This document shows, one piece after another, positions 26,918-37,290 of a DNA stretch of 64,000 bases; the stretch's first letter is position 1; each line of letters begins with the position of its first letter. Source of the stretch: Antedon mediterranea (lineage: Eukaryota; Echinodermata; Crinoidea; Comatulida; Antedonidae). The position numbers and the translations under genes are program-made. Below the pieces are notes generated by a model. That model ran no database searches. It had not been told where the DNA came from and saw only the letters and a program-made list of their open reading frames with translations. The stretch covers positions 19,494,001 through 19,558,000 of the forward strand of contig NC_092674.1 in the NCBI RefSeq assembly GCF_964355755.1. Reading direction: 5' to 3'.

Positions 26918-27701
26918 TCCCCATGAAAGTATACGCAGATACTTCATGGCAGTATGTTGAGCATCAGCACCTTCCACCCTTCCGATTCTGAACGAGTGTG
27001 TGTTGTACCGGGTGTGGTCTAAGTTGGCGTGTAACGCGGCTTCTTTTAACGTATGACTTAAATGTTTCCTAAGTAGTGGAGCTCCGGTTTGAAATATGAA
27101 AAATTTCCCCCGAGTCGTAGGCCTGATCGAATTGTAATCCTGTAACGCCTGTACCGGGCATAATATGCTGTTTCCTTTTTTGCTAATGCTGAAATGTTGG
27201 GATTCGCCCTTGTGGTGTTTGAAGGATTTAAATTGGAAGGTAACATTAGTGTGTGATATGGTAATGTCGCGCAGTTTTAGGACGTGTTCCGGATTATTGG
27301 TCCGTACCATTTCACTTGCTCTCGCACAAGCGTAGTAACAGGTGAGGAACAAAGCTTTATAAAGTTTCCTTTCGTATTCGTTGCTCTTAATAAATTTGGG
27401 TTGAGCGAGAAGCTTCTCCATTATAGTAGTGGTAACCGGGTAAAGGCGTCGGCGGCGGCTGGCAACGTTGTATAGCTTCCCAGCACCTCTTGTGACAATA
27501 GTTAACAATGGTATGTTAGTAGGGTCTGGGTTGTTGGTAATTTTGTGCATGAATGCAATGGCACTTAGATACGTTCTTATGGTATTTTGGTTGAGACCTG
27601 TCCGAAAGAGGTGGCAGACGAAAAGTGAGATGTGGGGTGGTGAGATAGGCATTTGATGTGGTAGATGGTGGCTTTGTAGGAACATAAGTAAGGTTGACCA
27701 C
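26867..27701 (-). pseudogene. tyrosine recombinase of the retrotransposon (frameshifted at the 5' end)
   Basis: The long frame 27685-26867 encodes the phage-integrase-like fold: an N-terminal SAM-like part (GLNQNTIRTYLSAIAFMHKI, PDPTNIPLL), catalytic Arg region (TCYYACARASEMV), a SFKHHKGE segment, and the HSFR box (NTHSFRIG, the H-x-x-R motif). The tail (SWGAYLELENY) holds tyrosines that could be the nucleophile, but the exact residue is unclear. The first part overlaps a second frame (27701-27516), which implies a frameshift near 27690. The frame ends inside the inner B repeat. It would catalyse integration of the circular cDNA without target duplication. Confidence 0.8.
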
Positions 27702-27747
27702 GCCCTGTTGTATGATTTTCTGGTTCCAGTCGTGACGGAAGCTCTTA

Positions 27748-29455
27748 TCAGGTTTTCTTAAATGCAGCGAAGTTCTCAGGTAGCAGATGCGGTGGTATTG
27801 TTAATGGGTTTTGATGCATTCCGAATTGTTTGAGAAGTTTTTGCGTTACCTGTGAACGAGAAATTGCATCACTTAGTACATTTTTAATACCTGGTATATG
27901 CCTGGCGGTTAGATGTATATTATGTGTAAGTAGTACTAACACTACCGGCCTGATTATGCGCATTACATCAGAATTAGAACTAGTTTTGTTGTTAACATGA
28001 TAGACATTGGGTAGGTTATCGGTGTGAAATACTACATGAGTGTTGGCCAGTTGGCTTGAGTACAGTGATATCATGAGATAAATAGGGTACATTTCTAAAA
28101 CCATTATATCTAACTTCTTCCAACGTTCTGGCCATATACCGTGTACCCACGTAGCCCCAAATGTAGCACCAAATTGGTAGTACATTGATGATAGTGGTTC
28201 CATTGTATTGGTCAAGAAATTGTATCCAATTTTTTAAATCTTCCCGTACTACTCCTTGTGTAATACGTATTTTTGAGTCGGGATTTGTCTGACCTTTCGT
28301 GAGTGTATATAGTCTTGTAAGGAAAGCCCTGCCGGTCTTAATAACGCACGTGGCGAACTGAAGTTTGCCGGTAAGAGATTGAAGTTCTCCGAGTGTTATG
28401 TAATGTAAACTTGACCATTTTTCTACTTCGGACCTATACTTTTCTAGTTTGTCCTTGGGTAATCTGGCTACCATAGCTCGCGTATCCAGTTCGATCCCTA
28501 GGAAGGTTAATTTTGTAGTTGGCTCAACTGTTTTGTGAGGGAAGAGAGGAAGGCCAATTTCACCTGATAAGGCAATGAGATTGTTAAAGTACCTTTGGCA
28601 CTCATGTTTTGTATCGCCTATAAGCAGGAAATCGTCTAATACATTGACTACGTTTTTACATGCTAGTTTATTTGTCACTATCCATTTTATTCCGTCTGAA
28701 AACGATTCAAAAATTCTACAAGAGGATCCTTGTGGGAGGACCTTATCGTAGTACAGTTTGTTTCACCAAGAGAACCCGGTAAGGTGATACTGCGTTTTGT
28801 GCAAGGGAATGAGCCGGAAAGCATCTTGAATCTCGCTTTTGGATAGGTAGGCTGAGTAGGTGGATTTTTTAATGATATTTACGGCTGTGGATATATTTTC
28901 ATAGTGGACTGTTTTGTAAGGTTGCGGAATATTATGATTCACTGATCTTTCGTCGTGCGGATATGATAAGTTATGAATTAATCTGTATTTTCCTGCAACG
29001 GATTTCTCCCTCAAACTCAGAGGTGACGATTTGATATGTAGAAATGGGGGCGAATCGAATGGACCAGCTATACGCCCTGTAGCAATCTCTTTAGCAATCA
29101 TCGGTTGGATAATTTGAGGTTTCTGTAATGCCGATACTGAATTGTTTGCAGTAAAGCCGGCTTCCGGACCGTCGTAATTCAGGAAAAACCCATTTGTAAA
29201 GCCGGAAAGGAGGTAATCTTTGTTGGAATATCCCGAGAGAAGGGTTTCGAGTTTATCTACCCTTAGCGGGGTTGGCAGTGGGGTTAGCAGGGGATGTTGT
29301 TGTTGATGGGTGTCGTGATTGATTTGTAACTCGTTTGCACAGGAAATATGGGTGTGGCCTGTCTTCGGAGCATTTAAAGCATTGATGAGAGTACTTACAG
29401 CGGTATGGTTGTAAGCACTTTCGCTCTGGGGTGTGGTATGATTGGCAGTATCCAA
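27748..29455 (-). pseudogene. reverse transcriptase - RNase H of the retrotransposon (broken)
   Basis: Frame 29455-28016 contains LLSGFTNGFFLNYDGPE, GRIAGPFDSPPF, AGKYRLIHNLSYP, EIQDAFRLIPLH, and after one in-frame TGA (28763-28765, following LTGFSW) YYDKVLPQGSSCRIFESF and the catalytic box NVLDDFLLIG (normally Y-x-D-D; here V-L-D-D). The connection LGELQSLTGKLQFA follows. Near 28195 the reading moves to the frame 28215-27748, which carries the RNase H part (FGATWVHGIWPERW, VFHTDN, NKTSSNSDVMRII, ARHIPGIKNVLSDAISR). So there is at least one nonsense and one frameshift mutation. Confidence 0.85.
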
Positions 29456-30428
29456 GTGGTATTTGGGAATCGGTGGTCTTCCTGTTGAAAGGTGGGGTGT
29501 TGAAACCCCGAAAATGACTTTGTGGGCGATAGCGTTGTAGCATCAAGTTGTGAATAAGGTCGCTCCGTACTGTGGCCCATGAGCATTTGGTATGTTCCCT
29601 AGCTCTCCGAAAAGCCTCATCGTATGACCGCCAATTTTGTGCGTTGTTCCGCATCATGTTTTGAATTTGCTTAGCGTAAGTGAAAATGTCTTGCATATAT
29701 GCAGGATGATAGCTTAGATGTATAGTGGCAAAGTCGTAAAATGCCATGGACCATTCATGTTCGGACAAGAATCGTTTTTTCTTTTTTGGCACCATTTCAG
29801 GGCCCCCTGAACTGTAACGCGAATGTATCGCTATCGTCTGGGTTAACGATATCTGAAAACTCAACATATTTGTGGTCTTTAATTTTTATTTTTAATTTGT
29901 CGGGGACCAAAGCTCCGGCCCTAATTCCTCCGGTATACCGGAGGGGGTTTGAGCTGCATCTCCTTCAACAATAGTGTATGGAATAAATGTGTCTTTTGCC
30001 GGTGTGGCAATAGTGTCAGGTGCGTGAGTGAGTGGCATGGTGATATCTGATATAGTATTTGGTGTTGTGTCGTCGAAGAATCGAGTGCTGTTTAGTTCTC
30101 CGTCGTTACCTATTGTAGTAGTGGTATCGGATATGCCTATATTAGACTCCCCACACTTACTCAAATTAGTAACTACCTCGGCCAATCCAGAAATCATGTG
30201 CTCCATTTTTTACAGCCTTTCCGAGACCTCGGCGGAAACCGCCGATGCGTTACTTTTGTCAGTATTAGCTGTACTGGTAGAAGCAGTGGCAGGGAGCTTT
30301 TTCTTCTTAGCTAGTTGTTTAGGTTTAGTTTGTGCTTTCCCTTTAGGTGCACCAGAAGCCCCAGAAGTGCTGTTGGATTGTTTGGGTGCTGTTTGTTTCT
30401 GTGTCTTACGTGCTGTCCGTTTGGCCAT
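29253..30428 (-). pseudogene. gag of the retrotransposon (broken)
   Basis: Read from 30428: a basic, Lys/Ala-rich N-terminus, an in-frame TAA at 30210-30212, then the same frame to 29892. Between about 29900 and 29810 the coding sense passes to another frame (DHKYVEFSDIVNPDDSDTFA) and then back, indicating two compensating indels. The main body 29867-29253 has FLSEHEWSMAFYDFATIH, NWRSYDEAFRR and a C-terminal Cys/His cluster (HQCFKCSEDRPHPYFLC), a zinc-knuckle-like nucleic acid-binding site. The 3' part overlaps the start of the pol frame (29455), as in related elements. Confidence 0.75.
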
Positions 30429-30441
30429 TATGAACCCCTAG

Positions 30442-31354
30442 CAGAAATCGATGTAAGAAGACAATACAACAAAATGTTAATAATGTTTACCAAAACGTAG
30501 TGTGTATTGCCGTACGATATATTTAGTATAGTTATTATACCTATGTATAATGTAGCTAGGCTGAATTCAAAACTTCACTTGACCAAACATATGGAAAAGG
30601 GAAACGTTTGTTTGTTTGTGCTATTACAAGGCATAGTCGTTCGTAGACGTTAATATAGCAAGTTAGCTTTAATTTTTTACTAGGAAGTGGAAGTGTGTAT
30701 ATATTTTAAAAAAATTATATATATATATAAAATAATATATATTATTAAAACTAGAATTTAACTCGTCACTTTGACCTAATATATATAAATGAAATAAATA
30801 AACAACAGTGTCCCTTAGTAAATATATCACACAGTAGGGAAAACTGGATACTCGATAGAAGTTTTAATATCTGATAAGGCGAAAAATGCTAGTCTGTTAT
30901 CGCCCGACATACCAAACCAATGTGTAATGTGGTTTTCGGTTACTATAGTGCCTGTCAGTTAAGCACGCCAGATTTCAGTGTAAATCGCACTCTTGGGCCT
31001 GAACCTAATACAGTAGGCCTACAGTTAAAAGAGCTTTTATCACAAAAATGTTTGTGTCGTTAATATCTTCCTACAAGAGGATTTATGTATGGGCCTTGTC
31101 TTCGACTAAGGCGAAAGTAAATGTGCGAGTCGTTATCGCACGACATATAAAATTCATGTGCGAGTCGTTCATCGCACGACAGATAAAAGTATATGTGCGG
31201 GTAATGTTTGTGTCGTTAATATCTTCCTACAAAAGGATTTATGTATTGGCCTTGTCTTCGATTAAGGCGAAAGTAAATGTGCGAGTCGTTATCGCACGAA
31301 ATATAAAAATTCGTGTGCGAGTCGTTAATCGCACGACATACAAGAGGATTTATG
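30442..31354. repeat. leader region of the retrotransposon with tandem duplication and GTGCGA...TCGCAC hairpins
   Basis: No ORF is credible. Two direct copies of about 155 bp start at 31047 and 31202 (ATGTTTGTGTCGTTAATATC) and a third starts at about 31340 (ACAAGAGGATTTATG) but is cut by foldback Y. Each unit carries GTGCGAGTCGTTATCGCAC-type hairpins (near 31123, 31158, 31279 and 31315). Confidence 0.6.
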
Positions 31355-33870
31355 CGTATCCGGATATTCACCCCCTGGACATTTACCACCCGGAAAACTA
31401 CCCCCCGGACAACCACCACCTGGACCACTACCCCCTTAGGACAACTACCCCTTTAGGACAACTACCCCCCAGACAAATACCCGGACAACTACCCCCTTAG
31501 GACAACAACCCCTTAGGACAACTACCCCCTGGACAACTACCCCCCGGACTATTACCCCCTAGGAACAATTACCCCCCGGACAATTACCCACCGGACAATT
31601 ACCCCCCGGACAATTACCCCGGACAATTACCCCGGACAATTACCCCCCGGACAACTACCTCTGACAAAATACTCCCCGTAGGACAACTACTTCCTGGACA
31701 ATACTCCGAGGGCAAATAATCTTTTAGGACAACTACCTCCGTAGGACAACTAACCCCTGGACAACTACCACCCAGAAAACTATCCCTTTAGAACAACTAC
31801 CCCCCGGACGGACAACTACCACCCAGACCATTCAACAACCTGACTCTGCAACAGTGTATAATAGGAATTAATAACTATATTTTAATTCGTTATTTTGACG
31901 AATTACTATTCATTATTGTAAACAAAAGTAAAAGATTGAACATAAATATAGCCTGGTTTAAACTGAAGATTGTCACACATGACCATAGGATAGTCGAACG
32001 TATTATATAGTACTCCCTGTATTTACTGTAAAGACTGGGTTCGCTAATAATAATAATAATTTTTGCGTCAGGACAATGCTTCGATAACCACTGGTCTTAA
32101 AAGAATTAATTTTTGTCTCAAATTTGTCATATTTGTATTTTTGTACACTTGAAGAATAATTATCACTTTTGATATTTGACCTCAATGTTCACTCACCGAA
32201 TAAACGGCGATCTTTAAATAAATTCCCCTCAAATAAACGGTGATCATGTCACTCCCATGAAACATCATATGGAATTAATAATCGGCGTCTATTTCCATTA
32301 GATTATACCCCCTCCCATTGAATAAACAACTTTCTTCCAATAAATGTCCACCTAAAAACCACCTAAACAATAAACAGCCCAGGCCGTTTTGTCAATAAAT
32401 ACGGTACTTTAAATCTAGCACATCTAGGGTCTAGCGTGCTGTTAAACAGAATAATCGGTTAAAAACGGGTGTTTCGAAACTAGAGACCCGAGACCAGAGA
32501 CCAGAGACCCGAGAACCAATTCGAAAAGGGAGACCTAAATATACGAAAAGGGAGACCCACGTACGGGTCTCTAGTTTCGAAACACCCGTTTTTAACTGAT
32601 TATTCTGTTTAACAGCACGCTAGACCCTAGATGTGCTAGCTTTAAAGTACCGTATTTATTGAAAATACGGCCTGGGCTGTTTATTGTTTAGGTGGTTTTT
32701 AGGTGGACATTTATTGGAAGAAAGTTGTTTATTCAATGGGAGGGGGTATAATCTAATGGAAATAGACGCCGATTATTCCATATGATGTTTCATGGGAGTG
32801 ACATGGTCACCGTTTATTTGAGGGGAATTTATTTAAAGATCGCCGTTTATTCGGTGAGTGAGCATTGAGGTCAAATATCAAAAGTGATATTATTCTTCAA
32901 GTGTACAAAAATACATATATGAAAAATTTTTGACAAAAATTAATTCTTTTAAGACCAGTGGTTATTATCGAAGCATTGTCCTGACGCAAAAATTATTATT
33001 ATTATTAGCGAACCCAGTCTTTACAGTAAATACAGGGAGTACTATAAATACGTTCGACTATCCTATGATCATGTACGACAATCTTCAGTTTATACCAGGC
33101 TATATTTATGTTCAATCTTTTACTTTTGTTTACAATAATGAATAGTAATTCGTCAAGTAACGAATTAAAATATAGTTATTAATTCCTATTATACACTGTT
33201 GCAGAGTCAGGTTGTTGAATGGTCTGGGTGGTAGTTGTCCGTCCGGGGGGTAGTTGTTCTAAAGGGATAGTTGTCTGGGTGGTAGTTGTCCAGGGGTTAG
33301 TTGTCCTACGGAGGTAGTTGTCCTAAAAGATTATTTGCCCTCGGAGTATTGTCCAGGTCCAGGAGGTAGTTGTCCTACGGGGAGTATTGTGTCAGAGGTA
33401 GTTGTCCGCGGGGTAATTACCCGGGGGGAGGGGGTAATTGTCCGGGGGATAATTGTCGGGGGGTAATTGTTCCTAGGGGGTAGTTGTCCATGGGTTAGTT
33501 GTCCTACGGAGGTAGTTGTCCTAAAAGATTATTTGCCCTCGGAGTATTGTCCAGGAAGTAGTTGTCCTACGGGGAGTATTGTGTCAGAGGTAGTTGTCCG
33601 CGGGGTAATTACCCGGGGGGAGGGGGTAATTGTCCGGGGGGTAATTGTTCCTAGGGGGTAATTGTCCGGGGGTAGTTGTCCAGGGGGTAGTTGTCCTAAG
33701 GGGTTTTTGTCCTAAGGGGGTATTTGTCCGGGGGTAGTTGTCCTAAAGGGGTAGTTGTCCTAAAGGGGTAGTTGTCCTAAGGGGGTAGTGGTCCAGGTGG
33801 TGGTTGTCCGGGGGGGGGGGGGTGTAGTTTTCCGGTGGGTAAATGTTCAGGGGGTGAATATCCGGATACG
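31355..33870. mobile_element. foldback element Y: 2.5-kb palindrome with minisatellite arms (TU-like)
   Basis: The ends CGTATCCGGATATTCACC (31355) and GGTGAATATCCGGATACG (to 33870) are exact inverted copies. The left arm runs 31355-32489 and the right arm 32565-33870; the 75-bp spacer holds GAGACC / CGAAAAGGGAGACC repeats. Each arm has an outer domain of about 14-15-bp tandem units (GGACAACTACCCCC and complement; 31364-31850 and 33200-33860) and an inner unique domain (31860-32489 and 32565-33190) with AATAAACGG words and TTCGAAACACCCGTTTTTAA next to the spacer. The right arm is longer because one block of its outer domain is duplicated (33296-33478 and 33490-33660). This modular plan matches sea urchin TU foldback transposons as I recall them. 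No coding sequence. Confidence 0.85.
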
Positions 33871-33943
33871 GATTAAAGAGGTCGAAAAAACCCGCCCTCT
33901 CCGTTCTCAAAATAGAATTGTGTTCTCAACCCAATTCTTGATT
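33871..33943. repeat. 73-bp A-segment repeat, upstream copy
   Basis: Direct copy of 26664-26736. It starts exactly at the outer edge of foldback Y and ends exactly where the left arm of foldback X resumes (ATATTTTACAAAAATG). Confidence 0.85.
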
Positions 33944-34911
33944 ATATTTTACAAAAATGTCTAATTCATGTGCTAGCATCGATCTTTTACATAAATATCA
34001 GTCTTTCCACCTCTCGTAACTTCTTCTCATAATCGACCACCTCTTGTAAGGGATCATCTCCTCTCATAAGGGACCGCTTTTCATAATCGACCACCACTCG
34101 TAAGCGACCACGACCTCTTTCTCTCTATTAAAGGACAGCTTCTTATAATCGACTATCTCCCGTCACAACGACCTCTGGTAAGTGACCCCCTCTATTGAAC
34201 GTCCACCGTTTCTATTAAGGGACCACTTCTTATAATCGACCACCTCCCGTGGGTGACCACCTTCTCTCATAAGCAACCACTTTTTATAATCGACCACCTC
34301 TCGTAAGCGACCACTTCTTTTAAGGGACCACGACCTCTTTCTCTCTAACAAGAACCGCTTCTCATAATTATGAGAAGCAGTCCCCCTTAAATAGAGGTGG
34401 TGGTCCTTTAAAAGAGGCCGTCACTTACGAGAGGTAGGGTCGTTAAGAGAGGTGGTCCTTTAAAAGAGTCGTCACTGACGAATATGCGAAGCGGTCCTTT
34501 AATAGAGAGAAAGAGGTCGTGGTTCCTTAAAAGAGGTGGTCGCTTACGAGAGGGGATCGATTATGAGAAGTGGTCCCTTATAAGAGGAGGTGATCCCTTA
34601 CGAGAGGTGGTCGATTATGAGAAGCGGTCCCTTAACAGAGATGGTTGCTTACGATGTGTGGTCGTTTTAGAAAGTTGGTTGCTTCCAAGAGGTGGAAAGC
34701 TAAGTAAAGATCGATGCATTTTCACATGAATGAGACATTTTTATAAAATATATAATATTTTCTACATTAGCTGGCGATAGTAACTACATAAGCTGGCGAT
34801 AGTAACTACATAAGCTGGGAGGCAATTTTCGTTACTACATTAGCTGGTGTTGATTTTTATTTACTACTTAAGCTGTTGGTGTTTCTACATAAGCTGGACG
34901 TTTTACTACAT

Positions 34912-35895
34912 AAAGCCTGTTTTCCTGTCGACGTTAGTCGACGCTATCGTTAACAATAATCGGCGATCTTCTACGTAAACATTGAAATGTTAACGATTTA
35001 CAGGAAAAGGTAGACTTACTCGCTATTGTCATGATTTCAACTTGATCGTTTTCAAACGATCGACGTTGAACTGTTAACGATAACGATATAAAGCCTGTTT
35101 TCCTGTCGACGTTAGTCGACGCTATCATCGTTAATCGTTAAAAGTTCAACGACGATCGTTTGAAAACGATCAAGTTGAAATGTTAACGATAGCGCGAACA
35201 TTTGATTTCTAGCGTTGAACGTTAGAGTTGAAACTCCGGTCTTCTTTCTCGGCGTCGTCGTAACGCGCAAAAATGAATAGAGGACTCCCCTGTCTCTAGC
35301 AGTAGGCTCACAGTGTAGGACACGTGGGCCTAGTCATACTAATATCTCTATACTGATGGTTCTTCGTTTTCAGTAGGCCTAATAACAACTCCCTGGCCTA
35401 TCCTAGTCCAAATAGCATTTTGGACTAGACTGAAGACTTTGACCTACCTAATATCCCCGCGCCTACTTTCCGGAACATCATTTTATAGTAACTTTGGTAA
35501 GGCTAGGCCTAGTTTTGACCTCGCCGCGATGCAACAATAATAAATGTAGTCAGCAGAATTTGCCATCAATTATGTGACGTCATGTGCTGTATCGCCATGA
35601 TGATTGGTCAGTTCTTACGTTTTAGCGTTGCGATATCGCTAGAGTTGAACTGGATTCAACTCTTGCGATTGTCAACGATCGCGACTTGTAGCGTCGATTA
35701 ACGTCGATTATTACACCTTTTCCTGTAAATCGCCGACATTTTGTATCGTCATCGTTAGTTAAAAAAGTACCTTTTCCTGTAAATCGTTAAAATGTTAATG
35801 TTTACGTAGAAGATCGCCGATTTTTGTTAACGATAGCGTCGAATAACGTCGACAGGAAAACAGGCTTAACGTCGACAGGAAAACAGGCTTTAACG
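34912..35895. mobile_element. inverted-repeat element with doubled AAGCCTGTTTTCCTGTCGAC ends
   Basis: The left end AAGCCTGTTTTCCTGTCGAC (34913) is the inverse of GTCGACAGGAAAACAGGCTT at the right end (two adjacent copies, about 35848-35893). About 100 bp of the arms match (TCGGCGATCTTCTACGTAAAC, ACGATTTACAGGAAAAGGT). A second internal left end occurs at about 35092, so the left arm is duplicated as well. The centre (35215-35640) is unique, TAGGCCTA-rich and non-coding. It lies in the right arm of foldback X. Similar solo ends (AAAACAGGCTTA, GGAAACAGGCTTTA) occur at 38055 and 44116. Confidence 0.7.
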
Positions 35896-36914
35896 GTTGT
35901 TCCGTCATTAGCTGGCGTTTTCTAACGGTTGTAACATGCTGTACTCGAGCTGACGGTTCAACCGGTTTTCAGCTATTAAAATAAATTATCGTAGGAGGAG
36001 ATAGGAAAATGCGAAGCATTCTCGTTTATTGTGTGCGGGTATTTTTCAAGATAGACATCCATTAGACAGTGTATACCTCGATCGGAAAACACCCCTATTT
36101 GAGGCAAATCGTTGAACTTCAATTCGTTTTCATTGTCAATAACTAATTATCTAACTCAATTTAATTAGTAAATAGGCTGACATCAGGTGGTTAAAATCAG
36201 TACCAAAAGTTGAAAAACTTTATATACCATCGAGTAAACATTCTAGAAGTAGCACGCGATTTACCGAATTTTGCCCTTACGTAAATGTATATATAGGCTA
36301 GATAATATCAATAGTGAAGTAATAAATACAAAATAGTACAATATTTTAAACTATATACTGTACAAATATAGTAACATTAAATAATATAAAAATAATGAAT
36401 TTTTATGAGGTGAAGGTTGAAAATATTTCACGAGTTGAAAAATTGGACTGCTCTATATTTTCAACGAGGCGGAGCCGAGTTGAAAATAGAGCAGACAATT
36501 TTTCCTCGAATGAAATATTCTCTCCATTCAACGAATACAAACATTCGACCTATTGTTTTATAACAGTTGAAAGATCACACTTAGGTGTAGTCTCATTAGT
36601 AATATCTAACTAAATAGAAAAAAAAACTATGGCATGTAAACTTTGGCCAGTTTACATTTCACTACCCAGTCTGAACACATGGTCTTGTTTGGCCAGTCCA
36701 CACCCAACTTTGAGACAATGCTATTGTTTTTAGCTTGTCTCACCTTGCTTTTCACACCTATCAGAAACAATGCTCTTCTATAGCAAGTTTCCATTCACTA
36801 TTGTTCATGAGAAACAATGCTCTGCTATAGCTAGTTTCAATCCCTCCCACTGTGTGAACTTGCCATTGTTTCTGGCTTTCACACCAGTCCCACCTTTTCC
36901 AAGTTTCCTAAAAT

Positions 36915-37065
36915 GTCTGCATTCTCACTCTTGAGGACGATCAAAGCATATTGATCGAAACGTCGAGAAACTCAACAGTTCTTTTCAGAACTAATATACG
37001 TGGTGTACCGCAAACTTTATATCAACATTTGATTTCGCCATGCAAACCTTCAAACAATATATAAA
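36915..37065. repeat. dispersed repeat related to 12630-12840
   Basis: CACTCTTGAGGACGATCAAAG, TTGATCGAAACGTCGAGAAAC, TACGTGGTGTACCGCAAACTT and TTTGATTTCGCCATGCAAAC occur in the order in which related retroelement ends show them. GATCAA-AGCATA-TTGATC forms a short hairpin. Confidence 0.55.
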
Positions 37066-37066
37066 C

Positions 37067-37290
37067 TATTGTTTTACTATACCTATTAATATGTAAACTA
37101 TTGCTTACTGTACCTAATAAAATGCCAACTATTGCTTACTGTACCTAATAAAATGTCAACTATTGCTTACTATACCTAATAATATGTCAACTTTTGTTTT
37201 ACTGTATCTACTAATAGGTAAACTTTTGTTTTACTGTACCTCTAATAGGTAAACTTTTGTTTTACTGTACCTACTAATAGGTAAACTTTT
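37067..37290. repeat. minisatellite, 31-34-bp unit
   Basis: About seven tandem copies of a unit such as ACTATTGCTTACTGTACCTA-ATAAAATGTCA, drifting to ACTTTTGTTTTACTGTACCTACTAATAGGTAA toward the right. Confidence 0.8.

Larger units (their letters stand above)
26369..33943 (-). mobile_element. tyrosine-recombinase retrotransposon (DIRS/PAT/Ngaro type) with split direct repeats
   Basis: Minus-strand order gag, RT, RNase H, tyrosine recombinase is typical of this group, which has no DDE integrase. The 3' end shows split direct repeats: B copy 26736-26917, an A segment 26552-26735, B copy 26369-26551. A 73-bp part of A (26664-26736) recurs in direct orientation at 33871-33943, upstream of gag, where the A1 repeat is expected in the A1-ORFs-B1-A2-B2 plan. 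The element ends fit the interruption of foldback X with no target duplication, as expected for recombinase-mediated integration. The span includes foldback Y (31355-33870). All ORFs carry lesions, so this copy is inactive. Confidence 0.75.
26208..35930. mobile_element. foldback element X, interrupted by later insertions
   Basis: Left outer arm 26208-26368 (units of CCAGCTTATGTAGTAAC type) is the inverted copy of 34750-34912 (CTACATAAGCTGG units). The inner arms are 33944-34367 and 34368-34749, tandem units of the type GACCACCTCTCGTAAGCGACCAC and their complement, meeting in the perfect palindrome GCTTCTCATAATTATGAGAAGC (34357-34378). Removing 26369-33943 restores the expected left arm: GAAAATATTA joins ATATTTTACAAAAATGTC, mirroring the uninterrupted right arm ATTTTTATAAAATATATAAT. 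After the insertion at 34912-35895 a further ATTAGCTGGCG...GTAACATGCTGTA (to about 35935) resembles the inverse of the outer left edge. No coding sequence of its own is seen. Confidence 0.7.

Noticed and set aside
28763-28765. Programmed stop-codon readthrough in the RT frame (TGA)
   Set aside because: The same element has other lesions in gag and RNase H, so ordinary decay is the simpler explanation.
31048-31500. Plus-strand ORF of 150 codons with PPD/DNY repeats
   Set aside because: It is a chance frame through tandem repeats and the minisatellite arm of foldback Y.
36915-37065. A functional hammerhead ribozyme around GAGGACGATC...GATCGAAAC
   Set aside because: The stem GATCAA/TTGATC followed by GAAA is present, but the CUGANGA core is CTTGAGGA here and has an extra C before the stem in the 12.7 kb copy, so the catalytic core is not intact.
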